A DNA stretch of 64,000 nucleotides, from NCBI RefSeq assembly GCF_014841115.1, contig NZ_JACYTP010000014.1, forward strand, positions 62,001-126,000, read 5' to 3'. The notes under the pieces are model-generated. The model was given only the letters and a program-made list of their open reading frames with translations. It made no database searches and was not told where the DNA came from. This document shows, piece by piece, positions 26,803 through 36,114 of the stretch. The position numbers and the translations under genes were made by a program. The DNA comes from Photobacterium arenosum (GTDB lineage Bacteria > Pseudomonadota > Gammaproteobacteria > Enterobacterales > Vibrionaceae). Within the stretch, counting starts at the first letter, position 1. The number at the start of each line of letters is the position of its first letter.

Positions 26803-26807
26803 GCTTG

Positions 26808-27665
26808 TTATCCTTTCACTGATCCCGCGGTCAGACCGCGGACAAAATACTTCCCTGCCAGCACGTACACCAGAAGCGTTGGCAATGCGGCAATAATGGC
26901 GGCGGCCATGTCGACGTTGTACTCTTTCACTCCGGTGCTGGTATTGACCAGGTTATTGAGCGCTACCGTGAGCGGCTGGGTTTCTGCCCCCGAATACACC
27001 ACGCCGAACAGGAAATCGTTCCAGATGGCGGTGAACTGCCAGATCACTGTCACCATGAAGATAGGCGTCGACAGCGGCAGCAGAATACGGAAGAAAATAG
27101 TAAAGAAACCGGCTCCGTCCAACTTGGCGGCTTTAACCAGCTCATCGGGCACGCCAACATAAAAGTTACGGAAAAACAGTGTGGTAAACGCCAGACCGTA
27201 AATCACGTGCACCGTCACCAGACCGGCTGTGGTGTTGGCCAGCCCCAGCATGCCCAGCAAGGCAGCCATGGGTAACAAAATGACCTGAAACGGAATAAAG
27301 CAGCCGAACAGCAGCAAGCTGAAAAACAGCTGAGAGCCGCGAAAACGCCATTTGCTGATCACATAACCGTTAAAAGCCCCCAGCAGAGTTGAAATCGCCA
27401 CCGCCGGGATCACCATCTGGAAAGAATTCCAGAAATAGCCTTTGATACCGTCGCAGCTCACGCCGGTACAGGCACCGGACCATGCTTTATGCCAGGCATA
27501 GCCCACCCACTCCTGCGGCAAGGACATCAGATTGCCGCTTTTGATATCAGGCAGGGTTTTGAACGAGGTAATGACCATCACAAACAGCGGCATCAGGTAC
27601 ACGACGCAGAAAAAGAGCAGTCCGCTGTAAATCGCCATCCGGCCCAGAGTGAAATGCTTATTCAT
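26808..27665 (-). CDS. Sugar ABC permease (MalG-type)
   Basis: 285 residues with six membrane helices. The EAA loop region reads [20 protein letters not shown], which contacts the ATPase. CUT1 family, most like the GtsC subunits of glucose/mannose importers (family memory). Its ATG overlaps the stop of the upstream permease as TAATG, and the ATPase gene follows 5 bp after its stop, so translation is coupled along the operon. Confidence 0.92.
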   Translation of the reverse strand: MNKHFTLGRMAIYSGLLFFCVVYLMPLFVMVITSFKTLPDIKSGNLMSLPQEWVGYAWHKAWSGACTGVSCDGIKGYFWNSFQMVIPAVAISTLLGAFNGYVISKWRFRGSQLFFSLLLFGCFIPFQVILLPMAALLGMLGLANTTAGLVTVHVIYGLAFTTLFFRNFYVGVPDELVKAAKLDGAGFFTIFFRILLPLSTPIFMVTVIWQFTAIWNDFLFGVVYSGAETQPLTVALNNLVNTSTGVKEYNVDMAAAIIAALPTLLVYVLAGKYFVRGLTAGSVKG

Positions 27666-28582
27666 TATTTCTTCTCCCGCAATTCGGAATAGAGATAAGG
27701 CACCAGAATGGCCAGCACGCCAGCCAGCATCATGATGGCACTCGCCGCACCCAAACCGACCTGTCCACGGGTAAAGGAGTGCGCGTACATAAAGAGCGCA
27801 GGCAAATCGGAAGAATAGCCCGGACCACCCGCGGTGAGCGCGGTGACCAGATCAAAGCTCTTAATGGCAATGTGTGAGGTGATAATCACGGCACTGAAAA
27901 AGACCGGACGCAGACACGGCAGGACAATTTTCCAGTAAATGACAGGCATGCTGGCGCCGTCGATCTGGGCCGCTTTGATGATCGATGAATCGATACCGCG
28001 CAGGCCCGCCAGGAACATCGCCATGACAAAACCCGACGACTGCCACACCGCGGCGATCACCAGGGTGTAAATCGACATGTCCTGATCCACCAGCCAGTTG
28101 AATTCAAAGCCGGTAAATCCCCAATCATGCATCAGTTTTTCGATCCCCAGGCCGGGGTTCAGAATCCACTTCCAGGCTGTACCGGTCACAATAAAGGACA
28201 GTGCCATCGGGTAGAGATAAATCGTCCGGATTGCGCCTTCCTGGCGGATATTCTGATCCAGCAAAATCGCCAGACCAACCCCCAGTACAATCGCAATCAG
28301 CATAAACATCAGGCCAAAAATACCAAGATTGGTCACCGAGGTGATCCAGCGGTCGTTGTCCATCAGCTTCTCGTATTGCATCAGACCGGCAAAATTAAAG
28401 CTGGGCAGAAAGCGCGAGTTGGTCAGCGACAAATAAAATGTCCAAAACATAAAGCCATAAATACAGATCACAGTGACCAGCATGGTCGGCGCCAGCACGA
28501 TTTTCGGCAGCCATTTCTGTAATCTGTCCGCCAGGCTGGGCAGGGCCGCTTTCTGTTTGGTGAGCGACAAGGTTTGCTCCAT
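27665..28582 (-). CDS. Sugar ABC permease (MalF-type)
   Basis: 305 residues from ATG 28582 (MEQTLSLTK), with AGGA 6 nt upstream; the frame is open ten codons further. Six helices and the EAA loop GIDSSIIKAAQIDGASMPVI, near residue 205, are present. It forms the heterodimeric inner-membrane channel with the neighbouring MalG-type subunit. GtsB-like in context. A GC-rich hairpin upstream (28694) separates it from the binding-protein gene and probably lowers its expression relative to that gene. Confidence 0.92.
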   Translation of the reverse strand: MEQTLSLTKQKAALPSLADRLQKWLPKIVLAPTMLVTVICIYGFMFWTFYLSLTNSRFLPSFNFAGLMQYEKLMDNDRWITSVTNLGIFGLMFMLIAIVLGVGLAILLDQNIRQEGAIRTIYLYPMALSFIVTGTAWKWILNPGLGIEKLMHDWGFTGFEFNWLVDQDMSIYTLVIAAVWQSSGFVMAMFLAGLRGIDSSIIKAAQIDGASMPVIYWKIVLPCLRPVFFSAVIITSHIAIKSFDLVTALTAGGPGYSSDLPALFMYAHSFTRGQVGLGAASAIMMLAGVLAILVPYLYSELREKK

Positions 28583-28693
28583 AGTGCGTCCTTGATTCTG
28601 GTTGCGTCTCAATGATCACCTCTCTGGCACACGCGTGCCCGGGCATGAATCGTCGGATTCATTCGCCGCAGAGGTAAAAAAGCGTAGGTGAAC

Positions 28694-28719
28694 CGGCGGG
28701 CTGAGCTCCCAGCCCGCCG
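28694..28719 (-). promoter_or_regulatory. Intercistronic hairpin after the solute-binding-protein gene
   Basis: Perfect 9-bp GC-rich stem CGGCGGGCT / AGCCCGCCG with an 8-nt loop, 7 bp after the binding-protein stop codon and ~110 bp before the permease start. Such hairpins usually stabilise the binding-protein mRNA or attenuate read-through, giving excess binding protein over permease. Confidence 0.7.
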
Positions 28720-28725
28720 ACAGGG

Positions 28726-29991
28726 TTACATGGCTGCTTTTACTGCACGAGCCAGCTGTTGCGCGGCTTGTTTAGGATCGGCAGATGTATCGTTGAAGAA
28801 GTTGGTCACCACATCGTAGACCGCACCCTGCACATAGCTGGTGGTGGCCAGGCCATGGGCCATACTTGGGACCAGATCGCCCGTTTGCGCCGAGGCTTTG
28901 AAGGTGGCCATTGAATCCAGCGCACACTTGTCGAACTTGTCCATGTTCATGTCCAGACGCACAGGGATCGAGCCTTTATTGAGGTTAAACACTTCCTGGA
29001 AGTCTTTATTCAAAATAGTTTTGGCCAGATGTTTCTGGGCCTCTTCGTTGTCTTTGTTGCTCAGTTTGAAGAAGGCAAAGCTGTCAATGTTGAAGGTAAA
29101 CTGGTTTGCTGTGCCCGGCGCGGGTGCGCAGATGTAATCTTTACCCGGCTGTTTACCCGCCGCGGCAAATTCACCTTTCGCCCAGTCGCCCATGATCTGC
29201 ATGGCAGCCTCGCCATTGATCACCATAGAGGTGGCGATATTCCAGTCACGACCCGGCGAGTTATCGTCAATGTAGTCATGCATACGCTGGAAGGTCGCGA
29301 AGGTTTCGACCATTTTCGGACCGGACAGCACGTCCATATCCAGGTCAACGAACGCTTTGTTATAGTCCTGCGAACCTAATATATCCAGCGCGATAGCTTC
29401 AAACAGGGTCGCGTCCTGCCAGGGCTGGCCGCCGTGCGCCAGAGGAATAAAGCCCGCCGCTTTTATCTTCTCGGCCGCAGCAAAAAACTCGTCCATGTTG
29501 GCAGGCACTGTCGCACCGGCTTTCTTGAACACTTCAGGGTTGGCCCACAGCCAGTTCACCCGGTGCACGTTCACCGGCACGGCCACGTAGTCGCCGTTAT
29601 ATTTCATGACTTTAGTCACCACGGCTGGCAGCACCTTATCCCATTGGCCAGCTTCAGCCACATCATCCAGCGAAGTCAGAAAGCCCAGATCGCCCCACTC
29701 CTGAATGTCATGACCTTTGATTTGCGCCGCAGACGGCGGATTGCCCGACACCGCACGGGTTTTCAGTACTGTCATCGCACTTTCACCGCCGCCACCGGCC
29801 ACAGCGAAGTCTTTCCAGCTGTCGCCCTGCTTTTCCAGCATTTGTTTCAACACAGCGGCCGATTTCGCCTCACCGCCAGATGTCCACCAGTGCAGCACTT
29901 CCACTTCACCGGCATTGGCCGCGGAACTGGCTGCCGCGAATGTCATAGCGATCAGCGATTTTTTCAGAGTAAAGGTACGTTGCTTTGTCAT
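28726..29991 (-). CDS. Periplasmic sugar-binding protein (GtsA-like)
   Basis: 421 residues with a signal peptide (about 1-27, ending SSAANA). The mature protein starts [20 protein letters not shown], the pattern of the glucose/mannose-binding proteins of Pseudomonas GtsA type (family memory). [12 protein letters not shown] and [15 protein letters not shown] fit the CUT1 binding-protein fold. It captures a hexose for the MalF/MalG-type permeases encoded downstream. It is first in the four-gene operon and should be the most strongly expressed. The specific sugar is inferred, not shown. Confidence 0.9.
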   Translation of the reverse strand: MTKQRTFTLKKSLIAMTFAAASSAANAGEVEVLHWWTSGGEAKSAAVLKQMLEKQGDSWKDFAVAGGGGESAMTVLKTRAVSGNPPSAAQIKGHDIQEWGDLGFLTSLDDVAEAGQWDKVLPAVVTKVMKYNGDYVAVPVNVHRVNWLWANPEVFKKAGATVPANMDEFFAAAEKIKAAGFIPLAHGGQPWQDATLFEAIALDILGSQDYNKAFVDLDMDVLSGPKMVETFATFQRMHDYIDDNSPGRDWNIATSMVINGEAAMQIMGDWAKGEFAAAGKQPGKDYICAPAPGTANQFTFNIDSFAFFKLSNKDNEEAQKHLAKTILNKDFQEVFNLNKGSIPVRLDMNMDKFDKCALDSMATFKASAQTGDLVPSMAHGLATTSYVQGAVYDVVTNFFNDTSADPKQAAQQLARAVKAAM

Positions 29992-30213
29992 TATTATGCT
30001 CTTCCTTGTTTATCAGGGTGATGACTGGCGTGTAGGGTACAGATCGCCAGTTGGTTAGAGTCTACCCAAGCAAGAAAAGCGCACTGTAACAAAAGGAAAC
30101 CCGAACGTAACACGTGCGTAACATTTGGGTGTGTTTTGTTTTTTATCAGTGAGTTAGGATGTTAAATAGATGCTAAAAAGTGTGATGTCAGTAAGGGGGA
30201 TTGCCCTGTGCAG
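29992..30213. promoter_or_regulatory. Upstream region of the sugar ABC operon
   Basis: About 220 bp carrying the promoter of the binding-protein gene. CGTAACACGTGCGTAAC near 30105-30122 contains the palindrome CACGTG. No operator family was identified. Confidence 0.3.
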
Positions 30214-30220
30214 GGCTGGC

Positions 30221-30730
30221 GGGAATCCATACAGCGAGTGCGATTTTTAAGGCTGGGTGAGTATGTCGCGCATGAGTCCTGTGCCTCTCTCGGCATTGTG
30301 TGACGCGCGCCAGTTACTCTTTGCTGGCACAAACAGTAACCAGAAATGCCTTTTGTTCTTTGGTGTGGACCGGGACGGTTGTAGGCGCTCCCGGCGCCGA
30401 CAACCTAAAAATTCGTCCTGAATTTTTCCCTGATTTTGTACCATCAATATACATTCTCAAACCGTCATTCCCGCGACAGGCGGGAATCCATACAGCGAGT
30501 GTGATTTTTAAGGCTGGGTGAGTATGTCGCGCATGAGTTCGGTGCTTCTCTCGGCATTGTGTGACGCGCGCCAGTTACTCTTTGCTGGCACAAACAGTAA
30601 CCAGAAATGCCTTTTTGTTCTTTGGCTTGGGCCGGGGCGGTTGTAGGCGCTCCCGGCGCCGACAACCTAAAAATTCGTCCTGAATTTTTCCCTGTGGTTG
30701 TGCTACCAATGTACATTCTCAAGCCGTCAT
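30221..30730 (-). repeat. Two tandem copies of the island repeat (left pair, L1 and L2)
   Basis: Two ~261-bp units with near-identical sequence; the landmark GGGAATCCATACAGCGAG recurs at 30221 and 30482. Each contains, read on the minus strand, the palindrome AAAAATTC-AGGAC-GAATTTTT, then GGTTGT...ACAACC enclosing GGCGC...GCGCC. An imperfect 11-bp stem follows (GTTACTGTTTG / CAAAGAGTAAC). A REP-type palindrome ATTCCCGC...GCGGGAAT lies between the units. They are inverted relative to the four copies on the other side of the nuclease/ATPase genes. Open frames within them have the composition of non-coding repeats. Confidence 0.9.
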
Positions 30731-30806
30731 ACCCGAAAAAGGAGAAGTGGGCAATTGGGTCATAGATAAACGTAATAAGTAAATTTTATTTTATCAAAGA
30801 AGCAAA

Positions 30807-32570
30807 TCAGATTGCCGTAATATCAATTGTTTCTTCATAAATTTCTTGATAATCATCGAGTGACTGAGAAAGAAATCCACGTTCGATTTTGCCGTTACCA
30901 ATGTAAAAAAGTTTTGAGCTCTCTGGAAAGTAAGACTCTATAACATCTTTAACTCGCACTCTCTCTATAGGTTTTACTTCCAACTCTTCTTGATCAGAGT
31001 CTTTGACATGTTCGGACATAGATACAAATGTTTGGGTATCTCTAGGTAAGTTATTACCAACGAATGACAGAATATTCTCTAGGTTTGTCTCATCTATATC
31101 TTCTTTGAGAATGGCATCAAGTAAAAACGGAAATCGGTGTGCTGTATCAGATTTTCCTATCATTGCGTTTAACGCAAAATGATACGCCATTACAGTTTTA
31201 TGTAATTCAACGCCTTGACGAGGAAATGAGTGAATCTTATACAAATCCAAGTACCTTGAGTCGTTCAACGGCTTTAATCCCAGTTGTTTTGTGTAACTAG
31301 CGAAAATCTTTTTAAATGCTTTTTCTTTCTTGAAGCGTTCAGACAACGTTTCTTGTTGGGTAACCATCGAAGCTAAAGACGTTTTCACCTTATCCAATTT
31401 CGTTTTAGATGACTGAATATCATCCTGCATCTTCTTGTAGAGGGTGATGTTCGCTTTGTTTTCAACCCATTGCGAAAAGGTTACGCCATCAACATTCTTT
31501 TCCAGTAAAACGCCATAATTATCAGAAATATCTTTAGTTATTTTCGTCATTTTCTTCTTGGAGGAATTAATACTCGACTGCTTGTCAACTAGTTTCTGTG
31601 TGATGTGAGATTCAAGTTCAACAGTGTCGTTGTATTTTTGATAATGGCTGTACAATCCCTCAAGAGAATATGATAAAACCTGAGTGCATGCCGGACATCT
31701 GTCAACGTCGTTGTAATTCTGCCTCTTAATGTTTTTCTTGGTTCTTTTCAGAATCTTATGATGATTTTGCAGTAAAGAAAGTTCGTTACACAACCTGATA
31801 TAGGTATTTCGCTCTTCCTCAAGAAACTTAGACTTCTGTATGTACTTTTCAATGTATTCTTCAGCTTCTTCACCAAAAGCTTCATCAACCAAGTTAGAAA
31901 ACTGAAATTCAGCCTTTCTACTATATCTATTTAAATTACTAATATCATTAGATAACTTATCTTTCTCTTTAGTAAGATTCCTATGCTCTACTCGATCAAA
32001 ATTATTGTTTATGCCGAGGTAATAATCTAAATAGTCGTCCTTAAATCCTTTGTAATACTGAAGATTAGAGAAGGATTCACGCAAATAAACCCATCCGACT
32101 GACTGAGAAATATAATAAGGTAAAAACATACTTTCAAGCGGAGCAGATTTAAGCTCTCCTTTTTGCTCAAGAATCAAGGAGAAACCAACTAAATCTCTGA
32201 TGTAGTCCTTCAGCTTAATATGTTCTACACTGTTGTCTGCATTCACTCCATGGAAAGGAATAACTTTACCGCTAGGCTCTTTTACGTATATTGATTTAGG
32301 ATCTCTGACGATACTGTATGCCAAAAAGGAATCATCAGCTTTTATCCTAAAATCTACTCGGAAGGTTGGTTGATAGAAAAGGATTTCATCAAGACTCTCC
32401 TTCACATCATTAACGCCAAACGCAAATAACAAACTCTGAATCAAAGAGCTTTTACCAGAAGTATTCCGACCGCTTATTACATTGACACCTGGTGAAAACA
32501 CTTCGTTGAAACATACGTTATATGATTCTGAGCTGACGAACAATTTATCGAACGTTATTATTTTTTTCAT
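30807..32570 (-). CDS. Rad50/SMC-like ATPase with central zinc hook (candidate Lamassu LmuB-like subunit)
   Basis: 587 residues from ATG 32570 (MKKIITFDKLF), which overlaps the stop of the nuclease gene as TAATG. Walker A is GRNTSGKSS (34-42) close to the N-terminus. Two long charged coiled-coil segments (about 195-285 and 305-430) flank the zinc-hook motif CPAC (292-295), almost exactly mid-protein. The Walker B-like region PFLLDAILKEDID lies near 505. This is the SMC/Rad50 plan: head, coil, hook, coil, head. Short SMC-like ATPases paired with Cap4-type nucleases are the core of Lamassu defence systems. AT-rich compared with the flanking operons, consistent with transfer. Confidence 0.75.
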   Translation of the reverse strand: MKKIITFDKLFVSSESYNVCFNEVFSPGVNVISGRNTSGKSSLIQSLLFAFGVNDVKESLDEILFYQPTFRVDFRIKADDSFLAYSIVRDPKSIYVKEPSGKVIPFHGVNADNSVEHIKLKDYIRDLVGFSLILEQKGELKSAPLESMFLPYYISQSVGWVYLRESFSNLQYYKGFKDDYLDYYLGINNNFDRVEHRNLTKEKDKLSNDISNLNRYSRKAEFQFSNLVDEAFGEEAEEYIEKYIQKSKFLEEERNTYIRLCNELSLLQNHHKILKRTKKNIKRQNYNDVDRCPACTQVLSYSLEGLYSHYQKYNDTVELESHITQKLVDKQSSINSSKKKMTKITKDISDNYGVLLEKNVDGVTFSQWVENKANITLYKKMQDDIQSSKTKLDKVKTSLASMVTQQETLSERFKKEKAFKKIFASYTKQLGLKPLNDSRYLDLYKIHSFPRQGVELHKTVMAYHFALNAMIGKSDTAHRFPFLLDAILKEDIDETNLENILSFVGNNLPRDTQTFVSMSEHVKDSDQEELEVKPIERVRVKDVIESYFPESSKLFYIGNGKIERGFLSQSLDDYQEIYEETIDITAI

Positions 32571-33691
32571 TAAAGTGTTTCTCCGTGGTGCTCTACAAAA
32601 GCGCATAAAGTAGTGAAGAAAATATCAATATGCCTTAGATTTATATTGTACTTCCCTTTGATATCAGAAACGTAGGCTTCAAACATTTCATCATGACTAT
32701 AATAGTCCATCGAATAATCATGATCATTAACAAAACTTTTGATAATTTGATGCTCGTTATTCATCATGTCTTTCATTAGCTCGAATGTATTTTTGATATG
32801 GTTTTCGTAGCTATTTTGAATACCAATTGGAATCCGAAATTTACGTGCTAATTCAGTTGAATGCTCTCTCCAAAGCTTAAAAGTCTTTTGTTCTGTTTCA
32901 ATGATGTCGATGGCTTTTTTGATTTCATCACCTTCGACTCTTTTAGAACTATCGAGCAACGTAATAACCTTGCCTTGGTTATATGTTGCTTCAACCTCTC
33001 TGAACAAACTTAGAAGTAGCTCAACTGCCGCGGGTGCATCCGATACATGCGGAAATTTCCTGCTCATAAGACCAACCAGGCAGTCTCTCTGAGACTGTTT
33101 TGTCCTAGGGAAATCTACCCACTGAATGTGCAAATTATCCAACTCTGACTCGTAATATGGAACTTCGGCCTTGCTACAAAAGCTCTTAACTTTTTTACTG
33201 ATAGTATCTTTAATTACATCGGGTACAGCATCATAGTGGCATCGACAATTCTGCTCATTAAGGACATGAGTTAATTCTTTTTTCCCTGCTTCTTTCTCTT
33301 CTTTGTTTGGCGTGAATTTAAGCTCAATATCAGAGTTAGAAACGAACGTAAGTTCATGCGTATAGTTACGGCATTTGGGTGCAGCATCACTTAGGAGGTC
33401 ATTTCCAACTTCCAGCATTTTTGCTATCACTTCTGAAAAACGCTCATTTATTCTCCAGATGTTACCCGACAGCTTCTTGGCCTGATAAGAGTGGACTTCT
33501 TCAATATTGCTTCGACAATCGGTTCTATAGCAATAAAGAAAATCATCGTGATGTTCGATACTTAGGAAGAACTCTCTACCTTTGAACCGACCATAGTCGC
33601 TTAGTAACAAATACAGTGCACAATTGCGTTGAAACTCGAAACCCAGCAAGGCGTCGACACCAGAGTTAGCCGATTTTTTTCTTGTACTCAA
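32570..33691 (-). CDS. DUF4297/Cap4-like nuclease (candidate Lamassu LmuA-like effector)
   Basis: 373 residues starting at a TTG (33691). The N-terminus reads GVDALLGFEFQRNCALYLLL, then SIEHHDD (44-50) and EEVHSYQAKKL (64-74). An early Q-rich helix, an acidic pair and a Q-x-K core (Gln70, Lys72) fit the PD-(D/E)xK-type DUF4297 domain of Cap4 dsDNA endonucleases. The C-terminal ~200 residues are helical and unrecognised, perhaps the partner-binding or sensing part. It is the first gene of a two-gene operon with the SMC-like ATPase. I infer a nuclease effector licensed by the ATPase; this is not proven. Confidence 0.65.
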   Translation of the reverse strand: MSTRKKSANSGVDALLGFEFQRNCALYLLLSDYGRFKGREFFLSIEHHDDFLYCYRTDCRSNIEEVHSYQAKKLSGNIWRINERFSEVIAKMLEVGNDLLSDAAPKCRNYTHELTFVSNSDIELKFTPNKEEKEAGKKELTHVLNEQNCRCHYDAVPDVIKDTISKKVKSFCSKAEVPYYESELDNLHIQWVDFPRTKQSQRDCLVGLMSRKFPHVSDAPAAVELLLSLFREVEATYNQGKVITLLDSSKRVEGDEIKKAIDIIETEQKTFKLWREHSTELARKFRIPIGIQNSYENHIKNTFELMKDMMNNEHQIIKSFVNDHDYSMDYYSHDEMFEAYVSDIKGKYNINLRHIDIFFTTLCAFVEHHGETL

Positions 33692-34055
33692 AGTTTTACC
33701 CCAATCAAAGCCATAATGAGATATCTATCAGGATTGTGCCATTCACCCTAAGCCAATAAGTTATGTTTACTCTCGTTCTAGCAGAGCTATTTTTGATTCT
33801 ATGTCTCTGTATAAATGGATATTTTTGCACATTTTGAAGATTACGGATATTCCCCAATTCAGAATATTTACTAGTTTGTGTTGTGTATCAAACTGTTAAG
33901 GGAAAACAATCAATTGCCAGCTTGATATAAGCATCGAACTAATGAACCAGATATTGTCTTTTACTACAGGATAGCTGTTCCATTTTCCATTACTTTAGCA
34001 AATCCGCTAGCACGAAATTATCCAAAAATGAGTTAGAAATCAGAGTATCCCAATC
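33692..34055. promoter_or_regulatory. AT-rich upstream region of the nuclease/ATPase operon
   Basis: About 365 bp with no plausible gene and low GC. It must carry the promoter of the minus-strand two-gene operon. No third gene, such as an LmuC-like subunit, is encoded here on either strand. Confidence 0.4.
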
Positions 34056-34374
34056 CAGGGAAAAATTCAGGACGAATTTTTAGGTTGTCGGCGCCGGGAA
34101 GCGCCTACAACCGCCCCGGACCACACCAAAGAACAACAAGGGCTTTCTGGGCACGCTTTGGCCCCGCAAAGAGTGTCTGGCACGCAGTACACCATGCCAA
34201 GAGAATCACCGAACCCAAGCGCGACATACTCGCCCAGCCTTAGAAACCGCACTCGCTACATGGATTCCCGCCTGTCGCGGGAATGACAGAGTTGATCTCA
34301 TTGATGCATGACTGAAATCGCTTCTGCCCAACAACAATATCTAAATTTAAGAAACCCACTCCCCCAGGGAAAAA
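34056..34374 (+). repeat. Island repeat copy R1 (full unit)
   Basis: 319-bp unit starting CAGGGAAAAATTCAGGACGA. It contains the AAAAATTC/GAATTTTT palindrome, GGTTGT/ACAACC with inner GGCGC/GCGCC, and a hairpin GGCACGCTTTG / CAAAGAGTGTC. A REP-like ATTCCCGC...GCGGGAAT and a 3' segment unique to full right-hand units (GATGCATGACTGAAATCG...) follow. Direct orientation relative to R2-R4 and inverted relative to L1/L2. Confidence 0.9.
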
Positions 34375-34539
34375 TTCAGGACGAATTTTTAGGTTGTCGG
34401 TGCCGGGAGCGCCTACAACCGCCCCGGACCACGCCAAAGAACAACAAGGGCTTTCTGGGCACTCTTTGGCCCCGCAAAGAGTGTCTGGCGCGCATCGCAC
34501 CATGCCAAAAGAACCACCAGACTCAAGCGCGACATACCT
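34375..34539 (+). repeat. Island repeat copy R2 (half unit)
   Basis: Starts exactly where R1 ends with the same CAGGGAAAAATTCAGG head and stops after GCGCGACATACCT, lacking the REP palindrome and 3' segment. Its internal hairpin is GGCACTCTTTG / CAAAGAGTGTC (one wobble). Confidence 0.9.
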
Positions 34540-34692
34540 GCAGCTAAAGCAAAAAATAACTAAACACTCCATATTACGGTCGCATTCATACTGGTAATGC
34601 ATATAAATTATCTCAATCTCGCAGCAGACAGCGTATGAAATTGACCTTCCGCGGGGGACTGCCTATCCAAATTGTTTTAAGGGCCAAACAAC

Positions 34693-35490
34693 ATGACACA
34701 ACCTAAAGAGGCAACAATTCGCGAGTGGATTACAGAGAGTAACTACCAGCTGTCACGGATAGAACAACTGGCAAAAGAAGGGTTTCACCAAAAACACAAC
34801 ATACCGCAAGAAAGCGTATTTCACGGTCGTTCGGAGTATTACGCAGAGCTGGCCATCTGCTATGCCTTACTTGGCGAGCGGAAACAATCCATCGATTCCC
34901 TGACCCAAGCCATCATGAACGGTGTCATGCCATATCGCATGGCTTACGATGATCAGTGCGAACTACGCCATTTGTCTGTTGGCCCGGAGAAAAGCGGGTG
35001 CGTCAACCTAGCCCTGACCCATTCATTACTGCTCAAAATAGCCTCTCTTGACGATGATGCACTTACCCGTGAGTCAGTACCTTTTATCCAGCTCATAGAA
35101 AAAGATATGAATGACTCAAAGTCGATGGAAATGGTGAATACCGTACAGGCGCTGCGTAACATCTTGACGCACGGTGACGATTCTCTCAGCAAGTCACTAC
35201 TTCAATCAGCGCTGGATAATTCACTGACCCATCCCATTAAAGGAGGTTGGAGAGCTCGCAGCTATACCCTCAACCTTTGCCTTTTCACTATAGTGACTCG
35301 TGATCAGCAAAGCTTTGAAAAAGCATTACAAATGAATCTCAAAGACTATGAAAAAGGCGCAAAAGGTGAGATTCGTGGCACCCCAGAGGCTTATATCAGT
35401 TTGCCTGCTGTAGGGCTGGTAAAGCTGGCGAAACGCTATGGTTTGTCGTATGAGGGTAAACACACGTTGATCCCAGAGTCTTTACTTTAA
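34693..35490 (+). CDS. Orphan Imm49-type immunity protein
   Basis: 265 residues, all helical, without signal or membrane segments. SEYYAELAICYALLGERKQS (about 46-65) is TPR-like. The C-terminus (TPEAYISLPAVGLVKLAKRY, then GLSYEG...LIPESLL) matches the end of the Imm49 family (...L..LAL..LA...GL.V....P.LP..LL), known from polymorphic-toxin and T6SS immunity loci. No toxin gene accompanies it within the window. It lies alone between two pairs of the island repeat. The normal role would be to neutralise a partner effector in the cytoplasm; as an orphan it may protect against a neighbour's toxin. Confidence 0.6.
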   Translation: MTQPKEATIREWITESNYQLSRIEQLAKEGFHQKHNIPQESVFHGRSEYYAELAICYALLGERKQSIDSLTQAIMNGVMPYRMAYDDQCELRHLSVGPEKSGCVNLALTHSLLLKIASLDDDALTRESVPFIQLIEKDMNDSKSMEMVNTVQALRNILTHGDDSLSKSLLQSALDNSLTHPIKGGWRARSYTLNLCLFTIVTRDQQSFEKALQMNLKDYEKGAKGEIRGTPEAYISLPAVGLVKLAKRYGLSYEGKHTLIPESLL

Positions 35491-35592
35491 GGCCAGTTTA
35501 GATATGGTCTGAACTAGTTAAAATTAGCCAGAATGAATAGTCGACATCAAAAATGCTGCCCAACAAGCAAAAGCCCCAAGAAACCCACTTCC

Positions 35593-35901
35593 CCAGGGAA
35601 AAATTCAGGACGAATTTTTAGGTTGTCGGCGTCGGGAGCGCCTACAACCGCCCCGGACAACACCAAAGAAACCAAAGGCATTTCTGGTTACTATTTGTGC
35701 CAGCAAAGAGTAACTGGCGCGCATCGCACCATGCCAAGAGAATCACCGAACCCAAGCGCGACATACTCACTCAGCCTTAGAAACCGCACTCGCTACATGG
35801 ATTCCCGCCTGTCGCGGGAATGACAGAGTTGATGTCATTGATGCATGACTGAAATCACTTCTGCCCAACAACAATATCTAAATTCAAGAAACCCACTCCC
35901 C
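35593..35901 (+). repeat. Island repeat copy R3 (full unit)
   Basis: 309-bp unit with the same order of palindromes as R1. Its variable hairpin is GTTACTATTTG / CAAAGAGTAAC, the same arm sequences as in L1/L2 rather than R1/R2, with one mismatch. The REP-like palindrome lies near its 3' third. Confidence 0.9.
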
Positions 35902-36076
35902 CAGGGAAAAATTCAGGACGAATTTTTAGGTTGTCGGCGCCGGGAGCGCCTACAACCGGCCCGGACCACACCAAAGAACAACAAGGCATTTCTGGGTACT
36001 CTTTTTGCCTCAAAAGAGTACCTGGCGCGCATCGCACCATGCCGAAAGAACCACCAGACTCAAGCGCGACATACCT
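35902..36076 (+). repeat. Island repeat copy R4 (half unit)
   Basis: Follows R3 directly and stops after GCGCGACATACCT, as R2 does. Its variable hairpin is a perfect 11-bp stem GGTACTCTTTT / AAAAGAGTACC, different in sequence from the other copies but fully paired. Confidence 0.9.
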
Positions 36077-36114
36077 CCCCCGTACCAAAATCCCCAGCCG
36101 TACCTTTATGCACC

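Noticed and set aside
34693-35490. Third subunit of the nuclease/ATPase defence module
   Set aside because: It is on the opposite strand, separated by a repeat pair, and its C-terminus fits Imm49 better than LmuC.
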